A stretch of DNA of 64,000 bases, from positions 1 through 64,000 of the forward strand of contig NZ_JASKLR010000022.1 of the NCBI RefSeq assembly GCF_030124325.1. Direction: 5' to 3'. The notes beneath the pieces were generated by a model. The model saw only the letters and a list, made by a program, of their open reading frames with translations. It was not told where the DNA came from and searched no databases. The translations under genes were made by a program, and so were the position numbers. Shown one piece after another: positions 8,598-18,518 of this stretch. Positions within the stretch are counted from its first letter, which is position 1, and each line of letters starts with the position of its first letter. Source of the DNA: Sinorhizobium sp. 8-89 (GTDB taxonomy: Bacteria; Pseudomonadota; Alphaproteobacteria; Rhizobiales; Rhizobiaceae).

Positions 8598-9098
8598 ATG
8601 GCGGTGGCGACGATCTCCAGACGAAACCTTCTCTTCGGACGTAACGCTTCCGAGGCCGAACGGATCTGTCCGCCGGGCGTGACGCTCGAGAACCTCGCCG
8701 TCTGCACCGGCTGCGGCCGCTGCGTAGACGCATGTCCCACGAATATCATCAGCCTTGCCGCAGAGCGGCCGTCGCTCGATTTCTCCGTCGGCGAATGCAC
8801 CTTCTGCGGTGATTGCCGGCGCGCCTGTCCGGAGCCGGTCTTTCAACCGGCGGACGTGAAGCGCTTTGCGCATGCGGCGGCGATCGCCGATCATTGCCTG
8901 GCGAAGAACAACGTCGCCTGCCAGTCCTGCCGCGACAGCTGTCCGGAAGAGGCGATCCGCTTTCAGCCCCGCACCGGCGGGCCTTTCTTGCCGGTCGTGA
9001 ACGAAGATGCCTGCAGCGGCTGCGGCGCCTGCGTCGGCATCTGTCCGGTCGGCGCCGTCCAGGTCGCCGCACGGACCGGGGAGGGCGCCCATGCCTGA
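8598..9098 (+). CDS. napF: NapF, cytoplasmic iron-sulfur protein for NapA maturation
   Basis: A 166-residue ferredoxin-like protein. Start at ATG 8598 with GAGG upstream. Cysteine groups of [4Fe-4S] type are visible: CTGCGRCVDACP, CTFCGDCRRACPEP, CQSCRDSC and CSGCGACVGICP. NapF is held to help load or reduce the iron-sulfur centre of NapA in the cytoplasm before Tat export. The gene overlaps napD by 8 bp, so the two are probably translationally coupled. Confidence 0.92.
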   Translation: MAVATISRRNLLFGRNASEAERICPPGVTLENLAVCTGCGRCVDACPTNIISLAAERPSLDFSVGECTFCGDCRRACPEPVFQPADVKRFAHAAAIADHCLAKNNVACQSCRDSCPEEAIRFQPRTGGPFLPVVNEDACSGCGACVGICPVGAVQVAARTGEGAHA

Positions 9099-9390
9099 AA
9101 AATCGAGCGAAAAACCAGCCGAATATCATGTCTCGAGCGCTGTCGTCGTCGCCGTTCCGGCGATGGAGGAGCAGGTCCTCGCGGCGCTTTCCCGAATGAA
9201 CAATGTCGAGGTTTACGGCCACCAGGGCGGCAAGATCGTGGTGGTCATCGAAGGAACGAGTACGGGCGTGCTCGGCGAGTGCCTGTCGCGGATTTCCACG
9301 CTCGAAGGCGTGGTCGCTGCCAACATGGTGTTCGAGCATGTCGAGAAAGAGGAGACGATCGGCAATGACCGACGAACTGACGCGGCGTGA
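9091..9390 (+). CDS. napD: NapD, signal-peptide-binding chaperone of NapA
   Basis: A 99-residue ferredoxin-fold protein with the typical start [11 protein letters not shown] and the middle segment GKIVVVIEG. NapD proteins bind the twin-arginine signal peptide of NapA and hold back export until the molybdenum cofactor is in place. The gene overlaps napF at its start and napA by 26 bp at its end. Confidence 0.92.
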   Translation: MPEKSSEKPAEYHVSSAVVVAVPAMEEQVLAALSRMNNVEVYGHQGGKIVVVIEGTSTGVLGECLSRISTLEGVVAANMVFEHVEKEETIGNDRRTDAA

Positions 9391-11869
9391 CATCCTCAAG
9401 GCCCACGCGGCCGGCATAGCGGCGGCAACGGCGGGCATTGCGCTTCCCGCCGCCGCGCAACCCGTACCCGGTGGCGTAAGCGCGCTGGAGATCAAATGGT
9501 CGAAGGCGCCATGCCGCTTCTGCGGCACCGGTTGCGGCGTGATGGTGGGCGTGAAGGAAGGGCAGGTGGTCGCCACCCATGGCGACATGCAGGCGGAGGT
9601 CAATCGCGGCCTCAACTGCATCAAGGGCTATTTCCTGTCGAAGATCATGTACGGCGCCGACCGGTTGAAGACACCGCTCATGCGCAAGCGAAACGGCGCC
9701 TACGCCAAGGACGGCGAGTTCGAGCCGGTCAGCTGGGACGAAGCGTTCAACGTGATGGCGGAGCAGGCGAAGAGGGTCTTGAAGGAGAAGGGGCCGACGG
9801 CTGTCGGCATGTTCGGCTCCGGGCAGTGGACGATTTTCGAAGGTTATGCGGCGACGAAGCTGATGCGCGCCGGCTTCCGCTCCAACAACCTCGACCCCAA
9901 TGCCCGCCATTGCATGGCATCGGCGGCCTACGCCTTCATGCGCACCTTCGGCATGGACGAGCCGATGGGATGCTACGACGACTTCGAGCACGCCGACGCC
10001 TTCGTGCTTTGGGGCTCCAACATGGCGGAGATGCACCCGATTCTCTGGACCCGGCTTGCTGACAGGCGGCTGGGCCATCCGCATGTGCAGGTCGCGGTGC
10101 TCTCAACCTTCACCCATCGCAGCATGGACCTCGCCGACATCCCGATCGTCTTCAAGCCGGGCACCGACCTTGCGATCCTGAACTATATCGCCAACCACAT
10201 CATCCAGACCGGGCGCGTCAACCAGGAGTTTGTCGAGAAGCACACGACCTTCATGGTCGGCGCGACCGATATCGGCTACGGCTTGAGGCCGGATAATCCT
10301 CTGGAGGTCAAGGCGGTGAATGCCAAGGACGCCGCCAAGATGACGCCGAGCAATTTCGAAGAGTTTAAGACATTCGTTTCGGACTACACGCTCGACAAGA
10401 CCGCTGAACTCACCGGCGTCGACGCAGCCTTCCTGGAGCAACTGGCCGAACTCTATGCCGACCCCAAGCGCAAGGTGATGTCGCTCTGGACCATGGGGTT
10501 CAACCAGCATGTGCGCGGCGTCTGGGTCAACCAGATGGTCTACAATCTCCATCTCTTGACGGGGAAGATTTCGGAGCCGGGCAACAGCCCCTTTTCGCTG
10601 ACCGGGCAACCATCCGCCTGCGGCACCGCGCGCGAGGTCGGCACCTTTGCCCATCGCCTGCCGGCCGACATGACTGTCACCAATCCAGAACATCGCGAGC
10701 ATGCCGAAGAGATCTGGCGGATACCGCACGGGATCATCCCGGAAAAGCCCGGCTACCATGCCGTCGAGCAGGACCGCATGCTGAAGGACGGCAAGCTCAA
10801 TTTCTATTGGGTGCAGGTCAACAACAACGTCCAGGCGGCGCCCAACACCAGCAACGAGACCTACCAGGGCTACCGCAACCCCGACAACTTCATCGTCGTT
10901 TCCGATGTCTATCCGACGATTACCGCGATGAGCGCGGACCTTATCCTGCCGGCCGCCATGTGGGTGGAGAAGGAAGGCGCCTATGGCAACGCGGAGCGTC
11001 GCACCCATGTCTGGCACCAGCTCGTCCAGGCACCGGCCGAGGCGCGTTCGGACCTGTGGCAGATGGTCGAATTCTCCAAGCGCTTCATGACTGACGAGGT
11101 CTGGCCGGCGGAAATCCTTGACGCCAATCCGTCCTATCGCGGCAAGACGCTGCACGACGTCCTGTTCAAGAATGGCGCGGTGGATCGCTTCCCCTTGAGC
11201 GAGGTCAACGGAGACTATGCCAACAACGAGGCCGAGGCCTTCGGCTTCTATATCCAGAAGGGCCTTTTCGAGGAATATGCCACCTTCGGGCGCGGGCATG
11301 GGCATGACCTTGCCTCTTATGACCGCTACCACGAGGAGCGCGGCCTGCGCTGGCCCGTCGTCGACGGGAAGGAGACGCTTTGGCGCTACCGGGAAGGCTA
11401 TGATCCCTATGTGAAGCCGGGCGAGGGCGTGAAGTTCTACGGCCGCCCGGACGGCAGGGCGGTGATCCTTGCCGTTCCCTACGAGCCTCCGGCCGAAGAG
11501 CCCGATGACGAATACGATATCTGGCTGGTTACCGGTCGCGTGCTCGAACACTGGCATTCCGGATCGATGACGATGCGCGTGCCGGAGCTCTATCGGGCCT
11601 TCCCCGGCGCAGTTTGTTTCGTGAACGCGGATGACGCCCGCAAGCGCGGCCTCAACCAAGGTGGCGAGGTCAGGATCGTTTCCCGGCGCGGCGAAATCCG
11701 TGCCCGCGTCGAGACACGCGGCCGCAACCGCATGCCTCCCGGCGTGATCTTCGTTCCGTGGTTCGACGCCAGCAAGCTCATCAACAAGGTAACGCTGGAC
11801 GCTACCGATCCCATCTCCAAACAGACGGATTTCAAGAAATGCGCAGTCAAGATCGTCTCTGCCGCATGA
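9365..11869 (+). CDS. napA: NapA, periplasmic nitrate reductase catalytic subunit
   Basis: An 834-residue molybdopterin oxidoreductase, the standard NapA length. A twin-arginine signal (TRRDILKA, residues 6-13) directs Tat export. The [4Fe-4S] cysteines are at about 50, 53, 57 and 85 (CRFCGTGC ... LNC). The molybdenum ligand is Cys183 in ARHCMASA. The C-terminal molydopterin-dinucleotide domain includes [14 protein letters not shown]. It reduces nitrate to nitrite in the periplasm with electrons from NapB/NapC. The start overlaps napD and the stop overlaps the napB start. Confidence 0.97.
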   Translation: MTDELTRRDILKAHAAGIAAATAGIALPAAAQPVPGGVSALEIKWSKAPCRFCGTGCGVMVGVKEGQVVATHGDMQAEVNRGLNCIKGYFLSKIMYGADRLKTPLMRKRNGAYAKDGEFEPVSWDEAFNVMAEQAKRVLKEKGPTAVGMFGSGQWTIFEGYAATKLMRAGFRSNNLDPNARHCMASAAYAFMRTFGMDEPMGCYDDFEHADAFVLWGSNMAEMHPILWTRLADRRLGHPHVQVAVLSTFTHRSMDLADIPIVFKPGTDLAILNYIANHIIQTGRVNQEFVEKHTTFMVGATDIGYGLRPDNPLEVKAVNAKDAAKMTPSNFEEFKTFVSDYTLDKTAELTGVDAAFLEQLAELYADPKRKVMSLWTMGFNQHVRGVWVNQMVYNLHLLTGKISEPGNSPFSLTGQPSACGTAREVGTFAHRLPADMTVTNPEHREHAEEIWRIPHGIIPEKPGYHAVEQDRMLKDGKLNFYWVQVNNNVQAAPNTSNETYQGYRNPDNFIVVSDVYPTITAMSADLILPAAMWVEKEGAYGNAERRTHVWHQLVQAPAEARSDLWQMVEFSKRFMTDEVWPAEILDANPSYRGKTLHDVLFKNGAVDRFPLSEVNGDYANNEAEAFGFYIQKGLFEEYATFGRGHGHDLASYDRYHEERGLRWPVVDGKETLWRYREGYDPYVKPGEGVKFYGRPDGRAVILAVPYEPPAEEPDDEYDIWLVTGRVLEHWHSGSMTMRVPELYRAFPGAVCFVNADDARKRGLNQGGEVRIVSRRGEIRARVETRGRNRMPPGVIFVPWFDASKLINKVTLDATDPISKQTDFKKCAVKIVSAA

Positions 11870-12330
11870 TGAGAAGCCCAGCATGGATGCTCGGAGCGCT
11901 GCTTGCGGTGCTGTTCGTGAGCACCGCGGCCATCGCCCAGATGGTGCCGGAACTTTCTGGACCGCCGCAATCGATGGACGAACCGGGAGCCGAACCGATA
12001 CCGAAATGGGTGGTCGACGACGTCCGCAAGATGCGGGCCTATCCCGATCAGCCGCCGGTGATCCCGCATTCGATCGAAGGCTATCAGCTGTCGGTCAACA
12101 CCAATCGCTGCCTTTCCTGCCACAAGCGTGAATTCACTCAGGATTCCGGGGCTCCGATGATCAGCGTCACCCATTATCAGACGCGGGATGGGCAGATGCT
12201 CGCGGACGTGTCGCCGCGGCGTTATTTCTGCACCGCCTGCCACGTGCCCCAGGCCGATGTCAGGCCGCTCGTCGACAACACTTTCAAGGACATGAGCGAG
12301 CTGGGCGTCAAGCCGGCGGGAAGCGAGTGA
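11866..12330 (+). CDS. napB: NapB, diheme cytochrome c subunit of nitrate reductase
   Basis: A 154-residue periplasmic protein with a signal peptide (about residues 1-25, ending IAQ). Two heme c sites, CLSCH and CTACH, and conserved distal histidines such as in VTHYQ are visible. It passes electrons from NapC to NapA. ATG codons at 11866 and 11869 both overlap the napA stop; no strong ribosome site is visible, suggesting translational coupling. Confidence 0.95.
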   Translation: MMRSPAWMLGALLAVLFVSTAAIAQMVPELSGPPQSMDEPGAEPIPKWVVDDVRKMRAYPDQPPVIPHSIEGYQLSVNTNRCLSCHKREFTQDSGAPMISVTHYQTRDGQMLADVSPRRYFCTACHVPQADVRPLVDNTFKDMSELGVKPAGSE

Positions 12331-12334
12331 CGCC

Positions 12335-13030
12335 ATGGGATGGATCCGGAAACTCGTCCTCTGGGCGTGGCACCTCGTCAGCACGCCGGCAGGAACGCTG
12401 AGCCTCGGCTTTCTGACACTCGGCGGCTTCGTCGGCGGTGTGATGTTCTGGGGCGCCTTCAACACCGCGCTCGAGCTTACCAACACCGAAACCTTCTGCA
12501 CCTCCTGCCACGAGATGCGCGACAACGTCTATCAGGAGATGTCGCGGACGATCCACTTCTCCAACCGCTCCGGGGTCAGGGCCACCTGTCCGGACTGCCA
12601 CGTCCCGCATGACTGGACGGACAAGATCGCCCGCAAGATGCAGGCGTCGAAGGAAGTCTGGGGCAAGATCTTCGGAACGATCAACACCCGTCCGAAATTC
12701 CTCGAGCACCGGCTGGAGCTTGCGCAGCATGAATGGGCGCGTCTGAAGGCGAACGACAGTCTCGAATGCCGCAACTGCCATTCGTCTATCGCCATGGACC
12801 TGCAGAAGCAGACGCAACGGGCGGCGGCGATTCATACCCGTTACCTGCTTCCCGGCCGGGCAACCTGCATCGATTGTCACAAGGGCATTGCGCACGAATT
12901 GCCGAACATGGAAGGCATCGATCCGGGCTGGAAGATGCCGCCGGAACTGGAAGGCCAAAGCACCAGCAGCTTGACGCCGATCGACGAACTCAGGAAAGCG
13001 ATGAGGGAGCTCCACGCCAGCAACTTCTGA
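12335..13030 (+). CDS. napC: NapC, membrane tetraheme quinol dehydrogenase (NapC/NirT family)
   Basis: A 231-residue protein with one N-terminal membrane helix (about 18-42) and four CxxCH heme sites: CTSCH, CPDCH, CRNCH and CIDCH. It oxidises quinol in the membrane and hands electrons to NapB. It starts 4 bp after the napB stop and is the last gene of napEFDABC. Confidence 0.95.
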   Translation: MGWIRKLVLWAWHLVSTPAGTLSLGFLTLGGFVGGVMFWGAFNTALELTNTETFCTSCHEMRDNVYQEMSRTIHFSNRSGVRATCPDCHVPHDWTDKIARKMQASKEVWGKIFGTINTRPKFLEHRLELAQHEWARLKANDSLECRNCHSSIAMDLQKQTQRAAAIHTRYLLPGRATCIDCHKGIAHELPNMEGIDPGWKMPPELEGQSTSSLTPIDELRKAMRELHASNF

Positions 13031-13046
13031 CGCCTGCGATCGGCGG

Positions 13047-13415
13047 TCAATTGCTCGGGCGCGTGAGGATGAAGGCGACCGGAAGCACCATCACGGCCGC
13101 GACGAGGGCCGCAAGCGCGGCATTCGGCTTGCTGAACAGACAGAAGAGACCGTAGGTCGCGGCCATCAAAGCGACGGCGCTGAACTTCGCCCGCATGGCG
13201 ATCGCGCCCTTTTCTCGCCACAGGCGCAGCGAGGGACCGAAGACGGGGTGCTCGACGAGCCAGCGCTCAAGCCGGGGAGACGCGCGGGCGAACAGGCCCG
13301 CCGCCAAAAGCAGGAAAGGTGTGGTGGGCAGCACCGGCAGGAACACGCCGGCGACGGCGAATGCGACCATCAGCCAGCCAAGGCACAGGCAAAGAATACG
13401 AAACGGAAGATTCAT
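13047..13415 (-). CDS. DUF454/YbaN-family inner membrane protein
   Basis: A 122-residue protein of the YbaN/DUF454 family with about four hydrophobic segments and the family-typical stretch GVFLPVLPTTPFLLLAAGLFARASPRLERWL. I choose ATG 13415, which has GGAGA seven bases upstream; an upstream in-frame ATG at 13439 exists. The family's function is unknown, though in some bacteria it lies near heme or anaerobic-respiration genes. It converges on napC and is downstream of an unknown helical protein gene. Confidence 0.75.
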   Translation of the reverse strand: MNLPFRILCLCLGWLMVAFAVAGVFLPVLPTTPFLLLAAGLFARASPRLERWLVEHPVFGPSLRLWREKGAIAMRAKFSAVALMAATYGLFCLFSKPNAALAALVAAVMVLPVAFILTRPSN

Positions 13416-13469
13416 TCGCCGTCTCCAGATCGCGCGCAACAGGGCTCGCTCCCGAAGGTCCGTGCCTCA

Positions 13470-13862
13470 TCATCGCACACCCGCCTTCGAACTCGGTAAC
13501 GCGGCGGCGACATCGAGCAGGCGAGCCCCCTGGTGCGCGGCTTCGGCAATGTCCTCGAAAAGCAGCCGCGCTTCCACCAGCACGCTTCGGTCGGCGTCGT
13601 CATAGCCGATCTCGTCGAGTTCGTGAAGAAGTTCCATGATCGCCGCTATGCGTCGCCGTTGGCGCCGGGCCTGGTCGAGCATCCGCTTTTCGCGTTGCCT
13701 GGCCGTCAGGCTTTCGAAACGAAGCAGCAACTCGTCGACGCGTGCGCGGCAGCCGCATTCGAGCGAAGCGCCATCGATCAGCCGGCGGATCTGGCTGATG
13801 ACGGTTGCGAGATTTTCGTCTTCTGCGGTCTCATTCGCGAGAACATCGAGCTCATGTGCCAT
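13470..13862 (-). CDS. Hypothetical helical protein
   Basis: A 130-residue, charged, predominantly alpha-helical protein with no signal peptide or membrane segment. A CGC motif lies near residue 36, and a basic stretch LDQARRQRRRIAAIMELLHEL may form a coiled coil. TTGGAG eight bases before ATG 13862 supports translation. I do not recognise the family. It lies downstream of ubiV on the same strand, separated by a palindromic repeat, and may be related to anaerobic metabolism only by position. Confidence 0.6.
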   Translation of the reverse strand: MAHELDVLANETAEDENLATVISQIRRLIDGASLECGCRARVDELLLRFESLTARQREKRMLDQARRQRRRIAAIMELLHELDEIGYDDADRSVLVEARLLFEDIAEAAHQGARLLDVAAALPSSKAGVR

Positions 13863-13883
13863 GGAACAACTCCAAATAAGCTG

Positions 13884-13934
13884 GAGCGAGGTGCGGGCCG
13901 AAAACCGCGCCCACTTTGCCTCACCCTGCTCTAA
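13884..13934. repeat. Rhizobial intergenic palindromic repeat
   Basis: A GC-rich imperfect palindrome with arms AGCGAGGTGCGGG and the complementary end TGCCTCACCCTGCTCT around GAAAACCGCGCCCACTTT. The same core (GGAAAAC...GCACACTTTTCCTCATCCCGCTCT, not quoted in full) recurs at 20029-20076, showing a shared mobile-type repeat. Confidence 0.65.
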
Positions 13935-14851
13935 GTTAACGTGTGGTCTGCGATCCAGGCGGCGCCTTGCTGGCCGTAGTGGAAGCCGTTCGAAAACTGT
14001 GCGCCGGTATAGGCATCTAGAAGACGGGCGATGGCATCGGCGGGGAGAGACCTGCCGGCGATCGCGTCGTCGAAGACCCGGGCGACCGCGACCATGTCGC
14101 AGTCTTGAGGCGAAAGCCGGATCCGCGAAATGCCGGCCTTAATCAATTCCGGCAGTTCCTGGATCAGTGTCTGGCATGTGTGCGACACGGTCTGTACACC
14201 GTTCAGGGCGAGAAAGGGCTGACGGTCGAGCGTTTCGACCACCAACCCATCCGGGTCGTCGCCGCAGATGAACTGACAATTGTCCTTGACCAATCCCTTG
14301 GACCGGGCGTGCGCGCAGCGGGCCGAGATCGCCAGCGGTACACGCCCGAACGCGAATATCTCGAACGACACACCGGGCGTATCGCGAACGATATCGCGGA
14401 CGGACGCCATTGGCAGTTCGGGCGGCAGGCAGATGCTCGTCGCACCGCGCGAGGCGAGCAGCCGCGCGGTGGCGCCGTTATAGACGTTGATCAACGGACC
14501 GACGGAATGCGGCTTGCCGGCGAGCAGCCCGAGCGCCGACAGGTCATTGGCCTCGATCGGATGCGTGCTGTCGCGCACCAGCGCCCGCACGACTTGGGCC
14601 TCGCGTTCGAGCGTGACGAGCGCCAGCGAGGCAAGGCTGACGCTCTTGCCCGCGCGCTCCAGCCGCTCGACCACTTCGCCGACATGCGGCTCGATGAAAT
14701 GCAGCCGTTTAGAGCAGACCGTCTCGCCGATGACGACATGCGCGATTGGCGTTTCGTCCGCGATACGGAAATAGAAATCGCGCCATTTCGGCCCGTCCCA
14801 CAAGTAGAGGACCGGGCCGAGGCTAAGGCTTGGAAGCGTTGCGCCGGTCAT
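13931..14851 (-). CDS. ubiV: UbiV, O2-independent ubiquinone hydroxylation protein (U32 family)
   Basis: A 306-residue protein of the U32 peptidase-like family. UbiU and UbiV form a complex with iron-sulfur clusters that hydroxylates ubiquinone precursors without oxygen. Visible cysteines fit cluster ligation: the pair in ISARCAHARSKGLVKDNC, then FICGDD, plus the earlier Cys at about residue 46. The gene is 3 bp downstream of ubiU, and ubiT precedes it, giving the full ubiTUV set that marks anaerobic ubiquinone synthesis in proteobacteria. It fits a denitrifier that needs ubiquinone under anoxia. Confidence 0.9.
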   Translation of the reverse strand: MTGATLPSLSLGPVLYLWDGPKWRDFYFRIADETPIAHVVIGETVCSKRLHFIEPHVGEVVERLERAGKSVSLASLALVTLEREAQVVRALVRDSTHPIEANDLSALGLLAGKPHSVGPLINVYNGATARLLASRGATSICLPPELPMASVRDIVRDTPGVSFEIFAFGRVPLAISARCAHARSKGLVKDNCQFICGDDPDGLVVETLDRQPFLALNGVQTVSHTCQTLIQELPELIKAGISRIRLSPQDCDMVAVARVFDDAIAGRSLPADAIARLLDAYTGAQFSNGFHYGQQGAAWIADHTLT

Positions 14852-14854
14852 GAT

Positions 14855-15832
14855 CTACCTCCAACGCTTTTCATAGGCGCCGGACGTCGTCCGCTGGCCT
14901 TCGCTCAAGAGTCTGAGCCGCGAGATGAGGGCGGGGCGGTCGGCGGCATTCGCGGCAAGGGCGCGGCGCATCACCGAGACGACCTCCGCGACATAGGCCT
15001 TGCCCCGCTGGCGTCCCTCGATCTTTAGCGCGCTGACGCCTGCCTCGCGCAAAAGGTCGACGTGGTCCATGACGTCAAGCGAAACGGGGTCCTCGAAGGC
15101 GTATCCGCGCTCGTCGGCGACATTGAAGCGCCCCTTGCAGAGTGTCGGGTAGCCGGCTGCTTCGCCGGCGGGAAAGCGATTGATCGTGTAGTCGCCGAGT
15201 TCCGAGACGAGTTCGCAGCCATCCTCGCGGTAACGCACATGGCTCGCCGGAGAACAGACCCCATTCATGTTCGGCGACTTGCCGGTGGCATAGGATGAGA
15301 GCGAACAACGCCCCTCCGCCATCACGCAGAGCCCGCCGAAGACGAAGACCTCGATCTCGCATCGGATCTGTTTTGCAAGGCGGGCGAGATCGGGAATGGT
15401 GAGAATCCGCGGCAGCACGACGCGTTTTGCCCGAAACGTTTCGACCAGGAAATTGACGGCGTCCGCATTGGAGGCGGAGGCCTGGACCGATACGTGCAAG
15501 CGCTGCTCGGGATAGCGTTCGGCGGTATAGGCCATCAAACCGAAATCAGCGAGAATGACGGCGTCGGCGCCAAGACGCACGGCATCGTCCACGGCCTCGT
15601 GCCAGAGCTTTTCGCGACCGGCGCGCATGAAGGTGTTGATGGCGACGAAAGTCATCGCTCCGTGCTGGCGGGCATAGGCGATCGCCGCCTTCAGCTCGTC
15701 GCGGGAAAAGTTCAACCCCGGGAAATTGCGGGCATTGGTCTCGTCGCGAAAACCGCAGTAGACGGCATCGGCTCCGGCATCAACGGCCTCGCGGAAGGCG
15801 GCCGGCGTTCCGGCGGGGCAGATCAGTTCCAT
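14855..15832 (-). CDS. ubiU: UbiU, O2-independent ubiquinone hydroxylation protein (U32 family)
   Basis: A 325-residue U32-family protein starting MELICPAGTP, with the family signature around EVFVFGGLCVMAEGRCSLS and a further cysteine in NGVCSPASH that would complete an iron-sulfur site. It acts with UbiV in oxygen-independent ring hydroxylation of ubiquinone precursors. The start overlaps the end of ubiT by 10 bp, and ubiV follows after 3 bp, so the three are one operon. Confidence 0.92.
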   Translation of the reverse strand: MELICPAGTPAAFREAVDAGADAVYCGFRDETNARNFPGLNFSRDELKAAIAYARQHGAMTFVAINTFMRAGREKLWHEAVDDAVRLGADAVILADFGLMAYTAERYPEQRLHVSVQASASNADAVNFLVETFRAKRVVLPRILTIPDLARLAKQIRCEIEVFVFGGLCVMAEGRCSLSSYATGKSPNMNGVCSPASHVRYREDGCELVSELGDYTINRFPAGEAAGYPTLCKGRFNVADERGYAFEDPVSLDVMDHVDLLREAGVSALKIEGRQRGKAYVAEVVSVMRRALAANAADRPALISRLRLLSEGQRTTSGAYEKRWR

Positions 15833-16329
15833 TGGCCGGCCTCCCGGGGCAGGACGCGGCTACGAATTTCCGAGGCGGCGCGCCGGACCAGCGGTGCGAA
15901 AGGCCCCGCCAGGCTGCCGATGTCGGAGGGCAGGTCGATGTTGCAGTCGTCGAGCGCATTGCGCAGCGCCAGCATGGCTTCCATGTCGCCGGTGACCGTC
16001 AGGTCGCGCGAGAAGAAGACCGCATCACCGTCGAGGCGGCCCTCAAGCAGCCCAAGGAGAAGCACGAAGCCACCTGTGACCGCAGCGTCGGTGGGTGGCA
16101 GATCGGGCTTGCGGTGCACGGATATGCGTCCCTTGCCAGGCTCGACCAGGAAGCCGACCGGCAGGTCGGACGGGATGAAGCCATATCGTTTGTGGGCGTA
16201 GTCCCCCAACCGGTCGAACAGGCCCGGATGGCGCGCCATGACGTGAGAAAAAACGAGCCTTGTCGCTCGCTCGATGGCGGGAATGGGGATGAGCCGGAGC
16301 GGAACGGCCATCGCGGAGGAAACGGTCAT
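15823..16329 (-). CDS. ubiT: UbiT, SCP2-domain accessory protein of anaerobic ubiquinone synthesis
   Basis: A 168-residue protein with an SCP2 sterol-carrier-like domain (about 50-145) that includes GRISVHRKPDLPPTDAAVTG and VFFSRDLTVTGDMEAMLALRNALDD. UbiT is thought to bind hydrophobic ubiquinone intermediates for UbiU-UbiV. It is the first gene of ubiTUV. Its promoter faces the ubiDX promoter across about 110 bp that contains one FNR-type box (16389-16402). Confidence 0.9.
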   Translation of the reverse strand: MTVSSAMAVPLRLIPIPAIERATRLVFSHVMARHPGLFDRLGDYAHKRYGFIPSDLPVGFLVEPGKGRISVHRKPDLPPTDAAVTGGFVLLLGLLEGRLDGDAVFFSRDLTVTGDMEAMLALRNALDDCNIDLPSDIGSLAGPFAPLVRRAASEIRSRVLPREAGQWN

Positions 16330-16388
16330 ATGGGGCCTGTGCAGTGTGAATGTTCTCCCAATGTTTAGCCGGCAGCCGTTCCTTGTGT

Positions 16389-16402
16389 TTGTCCCACATC
16401 AA
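16389..16402. promoter_or_regulatory. FNR/FixK-type box shared by ubiTUV and ubiDX
   Basis: TTGTCCCACATCAA matches TTG-N8-CAA with a perfect right half-site (ATCAA). It lies 60 bp upstream of ubiT and 36 bp upstream of ubiD, in the only intergenic region between these divergent operons. Confidence 0.6.
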
Positions 16403-16437
16403 AGACAGGCGGAAATCACGAGCACAAAGAAGCGGGC

Positions 16438-17946
16438 ATGAACAAAGCCTTCCGCACCGCATCCCACTTCGCGTCGCTACAGGATTTCACTTCGGCGCTT
16501 GAGCGCGACGGCGAGCTGAAGCGGATTTCGCGACCTGTTTCGCTCGTCCATGAAGTGACCGAGATCCACAGGCGCGTGCTTGCGTCGGGCGGACCAGCGC
16601 TGTTGTTCGAAAAGCTGGTCGACGCCTCCGGCCGCGTGCACGAGATTCCGCTGCTCGCCAACCTGTTCGGCGCGCAAGCGCGGATCGAGCGCGGCTTCGG
16701 CCTTGAGCCGGGCGGGTTGCCGTTCTTTGCCGAGGAACTCGCCGAGCTGCGTGATCCCCGCGCGCCGGCATCGCTGCGTGACGCCTGGGAGAAACTGCCG
16801 TTGCTGCGGTCCGCACTCTCGATGCGGCCGAAGCATCGTAGCCGTGCGCCGTGCCAGGAGATCGTCTGGAGCGGTCCAGAGATCGATCTCGCGAACTTGC
16901 CGATCCAGTGGTGCTGGCCGGGCGAGCCGGCACCGCTCATCACCTGGCCGCTAGTCATCACCATGGCGCCGGACGATCCGACCGACATCAATGTCGGCAT
17001 CTACCGCATGCAGGTTCTGGGCAGAGACCGGACGATCGTTCGCTGGCTCGCCCACCGCGGTGGAGCGCGGCACCACCGCCTCTGGCAGCGAAAAGGCTTG
17101 GACATGCCGGTGGCTGTCGCGATCGGAGCGGATCCCGCGACGATTCTGGCCTCGGTTATGCCATTGCCGGACGGGTTGAGCGAACTCAATTTTTCCGGGC
17201 TCATTCGCCGGCGGCGGACGCAGCTTGCGAACGGCCGGACTGTACCGCTTCCGGTACCCGCGAATGCGGAGATCGTGCTCGAAGGCACCGTGTCTGCCTC
17301 CGATACCGCCGACGAGGGGCCTTATGGCGACCACACCGGTTACTACAATTCCGTCGATCGCTTCCCGGTCATGACTCTCTCGGCGATCACGATGCGTCGA
17401 AATCCGATCTATCTCTCCACCTACACCGGCCGGCCGCCCGACGAGCCGTCGCGTCTCGGCGAAGCGATGAACGTTCTGTTCGTGCCGCTGGTGAAGAAGC
17501 AGTATCCGGAGATCGTCGATCTGTGGCTGCCGCCGGAGGCCTGCTCCTACCGGGCAATGGTCGTGGCGATCGACAAGCGTTATCCGGGACAGGCGAAGCG
17601 GTTGATGATGGGGCTCTGGTCGATGCTGCCACAGTTCAGCTACGTGAAGCTCATCATCGTCGTCGACCCTGACATCAATGTGCGCAGCTGGCCGGAAGTC
17701 GTCTGGGCGCTCTCCACGCGCTTCGACGCAAGCCGCGATGTCACAATCGTCGCCGACACGCCGATCGACTATCTTGATTTCGCTTCGCCACGATCCGGTC
17801 TCGGCGGCAAGCTCGGTCTCGACGCGACGACAAAGATCGGCGCGGAGACCGACCGCGAATGGGGGAGGGTGCTCGACATGTCGCCAGAGGTGAAGGCCGA
17901 TGTCGATCGGATGTGGCCGGAGTTGGGTCTGGGAGACAGCCGATGA
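16438..17946 (+). CDS. ubiD: UbiD-family prenylated-FMN decarboxylase
   Basis: A 502-residue member of the UbiD decarboxylase family, close to the length of 3-octaprenyl-4-hydroxybenzoate decarboxylase. The conserved stretch NVGIYRMQVLGRDRT and the later GPYGDHTGYYN, typical of prFMN-binding UbiD enzymes, are visible. It would decarboxylate the polyprenyl-hydroxybenzoate intermediate of ubiquinone synthesis. Its stop overlaps the start of ubiX, whose product makes the prenyl-FMN cofactor. The divergent ubiTUV operon supports a role in ubiquinone rather than in aromatic degradation; a second, housekeeping ubiD copy may exist elsewhere. Confidence 0.88.
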   Translation: MNKAFRTASHFASLQDFTSALERDGELKRISRPVSLVHEVTEIHRRVLASGGPALLFEKLVDASGRVHEIPLLANLFGAQARIERGFGLEPGGLPFFAEELAELRDPRAPASLRDAWEKLPLLRSALSMRPKHRSRAPCQEIVWSGPEIDLANLPIQWCWPGEPAPLITWPLVITMAPDDPTDINVGIYRMQVLGRDRTIVRWLAHRGGARHHRLWQRKGLDMPVAVAIGADPATILASVMPLPDGLSELNFSGLIRRRRTQLANGRTVPLPVPANAEIVLEGTVSASDTADEGPYGDHTGYYNSVDRFPVMTLSAITMRRNPIYLSTYTGRPPDEPSRLGEAMNVLFVPLVKKQYPEIVDLWLPPEACSYRAMVVAIDKRYPGQAKRLMMGLWSMLPQFSYVKLIIVVDPDINVRSWPEVVWALSTRFDASRDVTIVADTPIDYLDFASPRSGLGGKLGLDATTKIGAETDREWGRVLDMSPEVKADVDRMWPELGLGDSR

Positions 17947-18518
17947 CGGGAAGGTTGAGGATAGTCGTTGGTGTAACCGGCGCTTCCGGAGCCGCGATCC
18001 CGCTGCGCATCGCCGAGCGGCTTGCGCGGATCGGCGAAGTCGAGACGCATCTGGTCATGTCGCCGGCGGCGCACAGGACATTGAGCCACGAAGTTGGACC
18101 GGACGCGCTGTTGCGCTTGTTCGAAAAGACCGACCGCATCTACGAACACGACGACATCGGCGCGGCGATTGCCAGTGGATCCTTTCCGACGGCCGGCATG
18201 ATCGTCTCACCCTGTTCGATGCGCACGCTCGCGGCGATCGCCAATGGACTTGCCGACAACCTCCTGGTTAGAGCCGCCGATGTGCATCTGAAGGAGCGCC
18301 GGCGGCTCGTCTTGATGACGCGCGAAACGCCGCTCCACCTTGGGCATCTGCGCAACATGTGTGCCGTTACCGAAATGGGCGCGATCGTCATGCCGCCGGT
18401 GCCGGGATTTTACCATCGGCCGGCAAGCGTCGAGGCGATCGTCGACCATCTCGCCGCGCGCGCCATCGATCTCTTGGCGCTGCCAATCGCGCCGCTCGCA
18501 GAAGCCTGGCAGGGGTAG
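17943..18518 (+). CDS. ubiX: UbiX, flavin prenyltransferase
   Basis: A 191-residue flavoprotein with the UbiX start VVGVTGASGAAIPLRI and the motifs SPCSMRTLAAIANGLADNLL and RETPLHLGHLRNM. UbiX joins dimethylallyl phosphate to FMN to make the prFMN cofactor that UbiD needs. The start overlaps the ubiD stop (ATGA at 17943), so the pair is translationally coupled. Confidence 0.93.
   Translation: MTGRLRIVVGVTGASGAAIPLRIAERLARIGEVETHLVMSPAAHRTLSHEVGPDALLRLFEKTDRIYEHDDIGAAIASGSFPTAGMIVSPCSMRTLAAIANGLADNLLVRAADVHLKERRRLVLMTRETPLHLGHLRNMCAVTEMGAIVMPPVPGFYHRPASVEAIVDHLAARAIDLLALPIAPLAEAWQG

Noticed and set aside
10103..11884. Long minus-strand frame opposite napA
   Set aside because: Antisense shadow of the conserved napA gene, with no ribosome site or recognisable domain.
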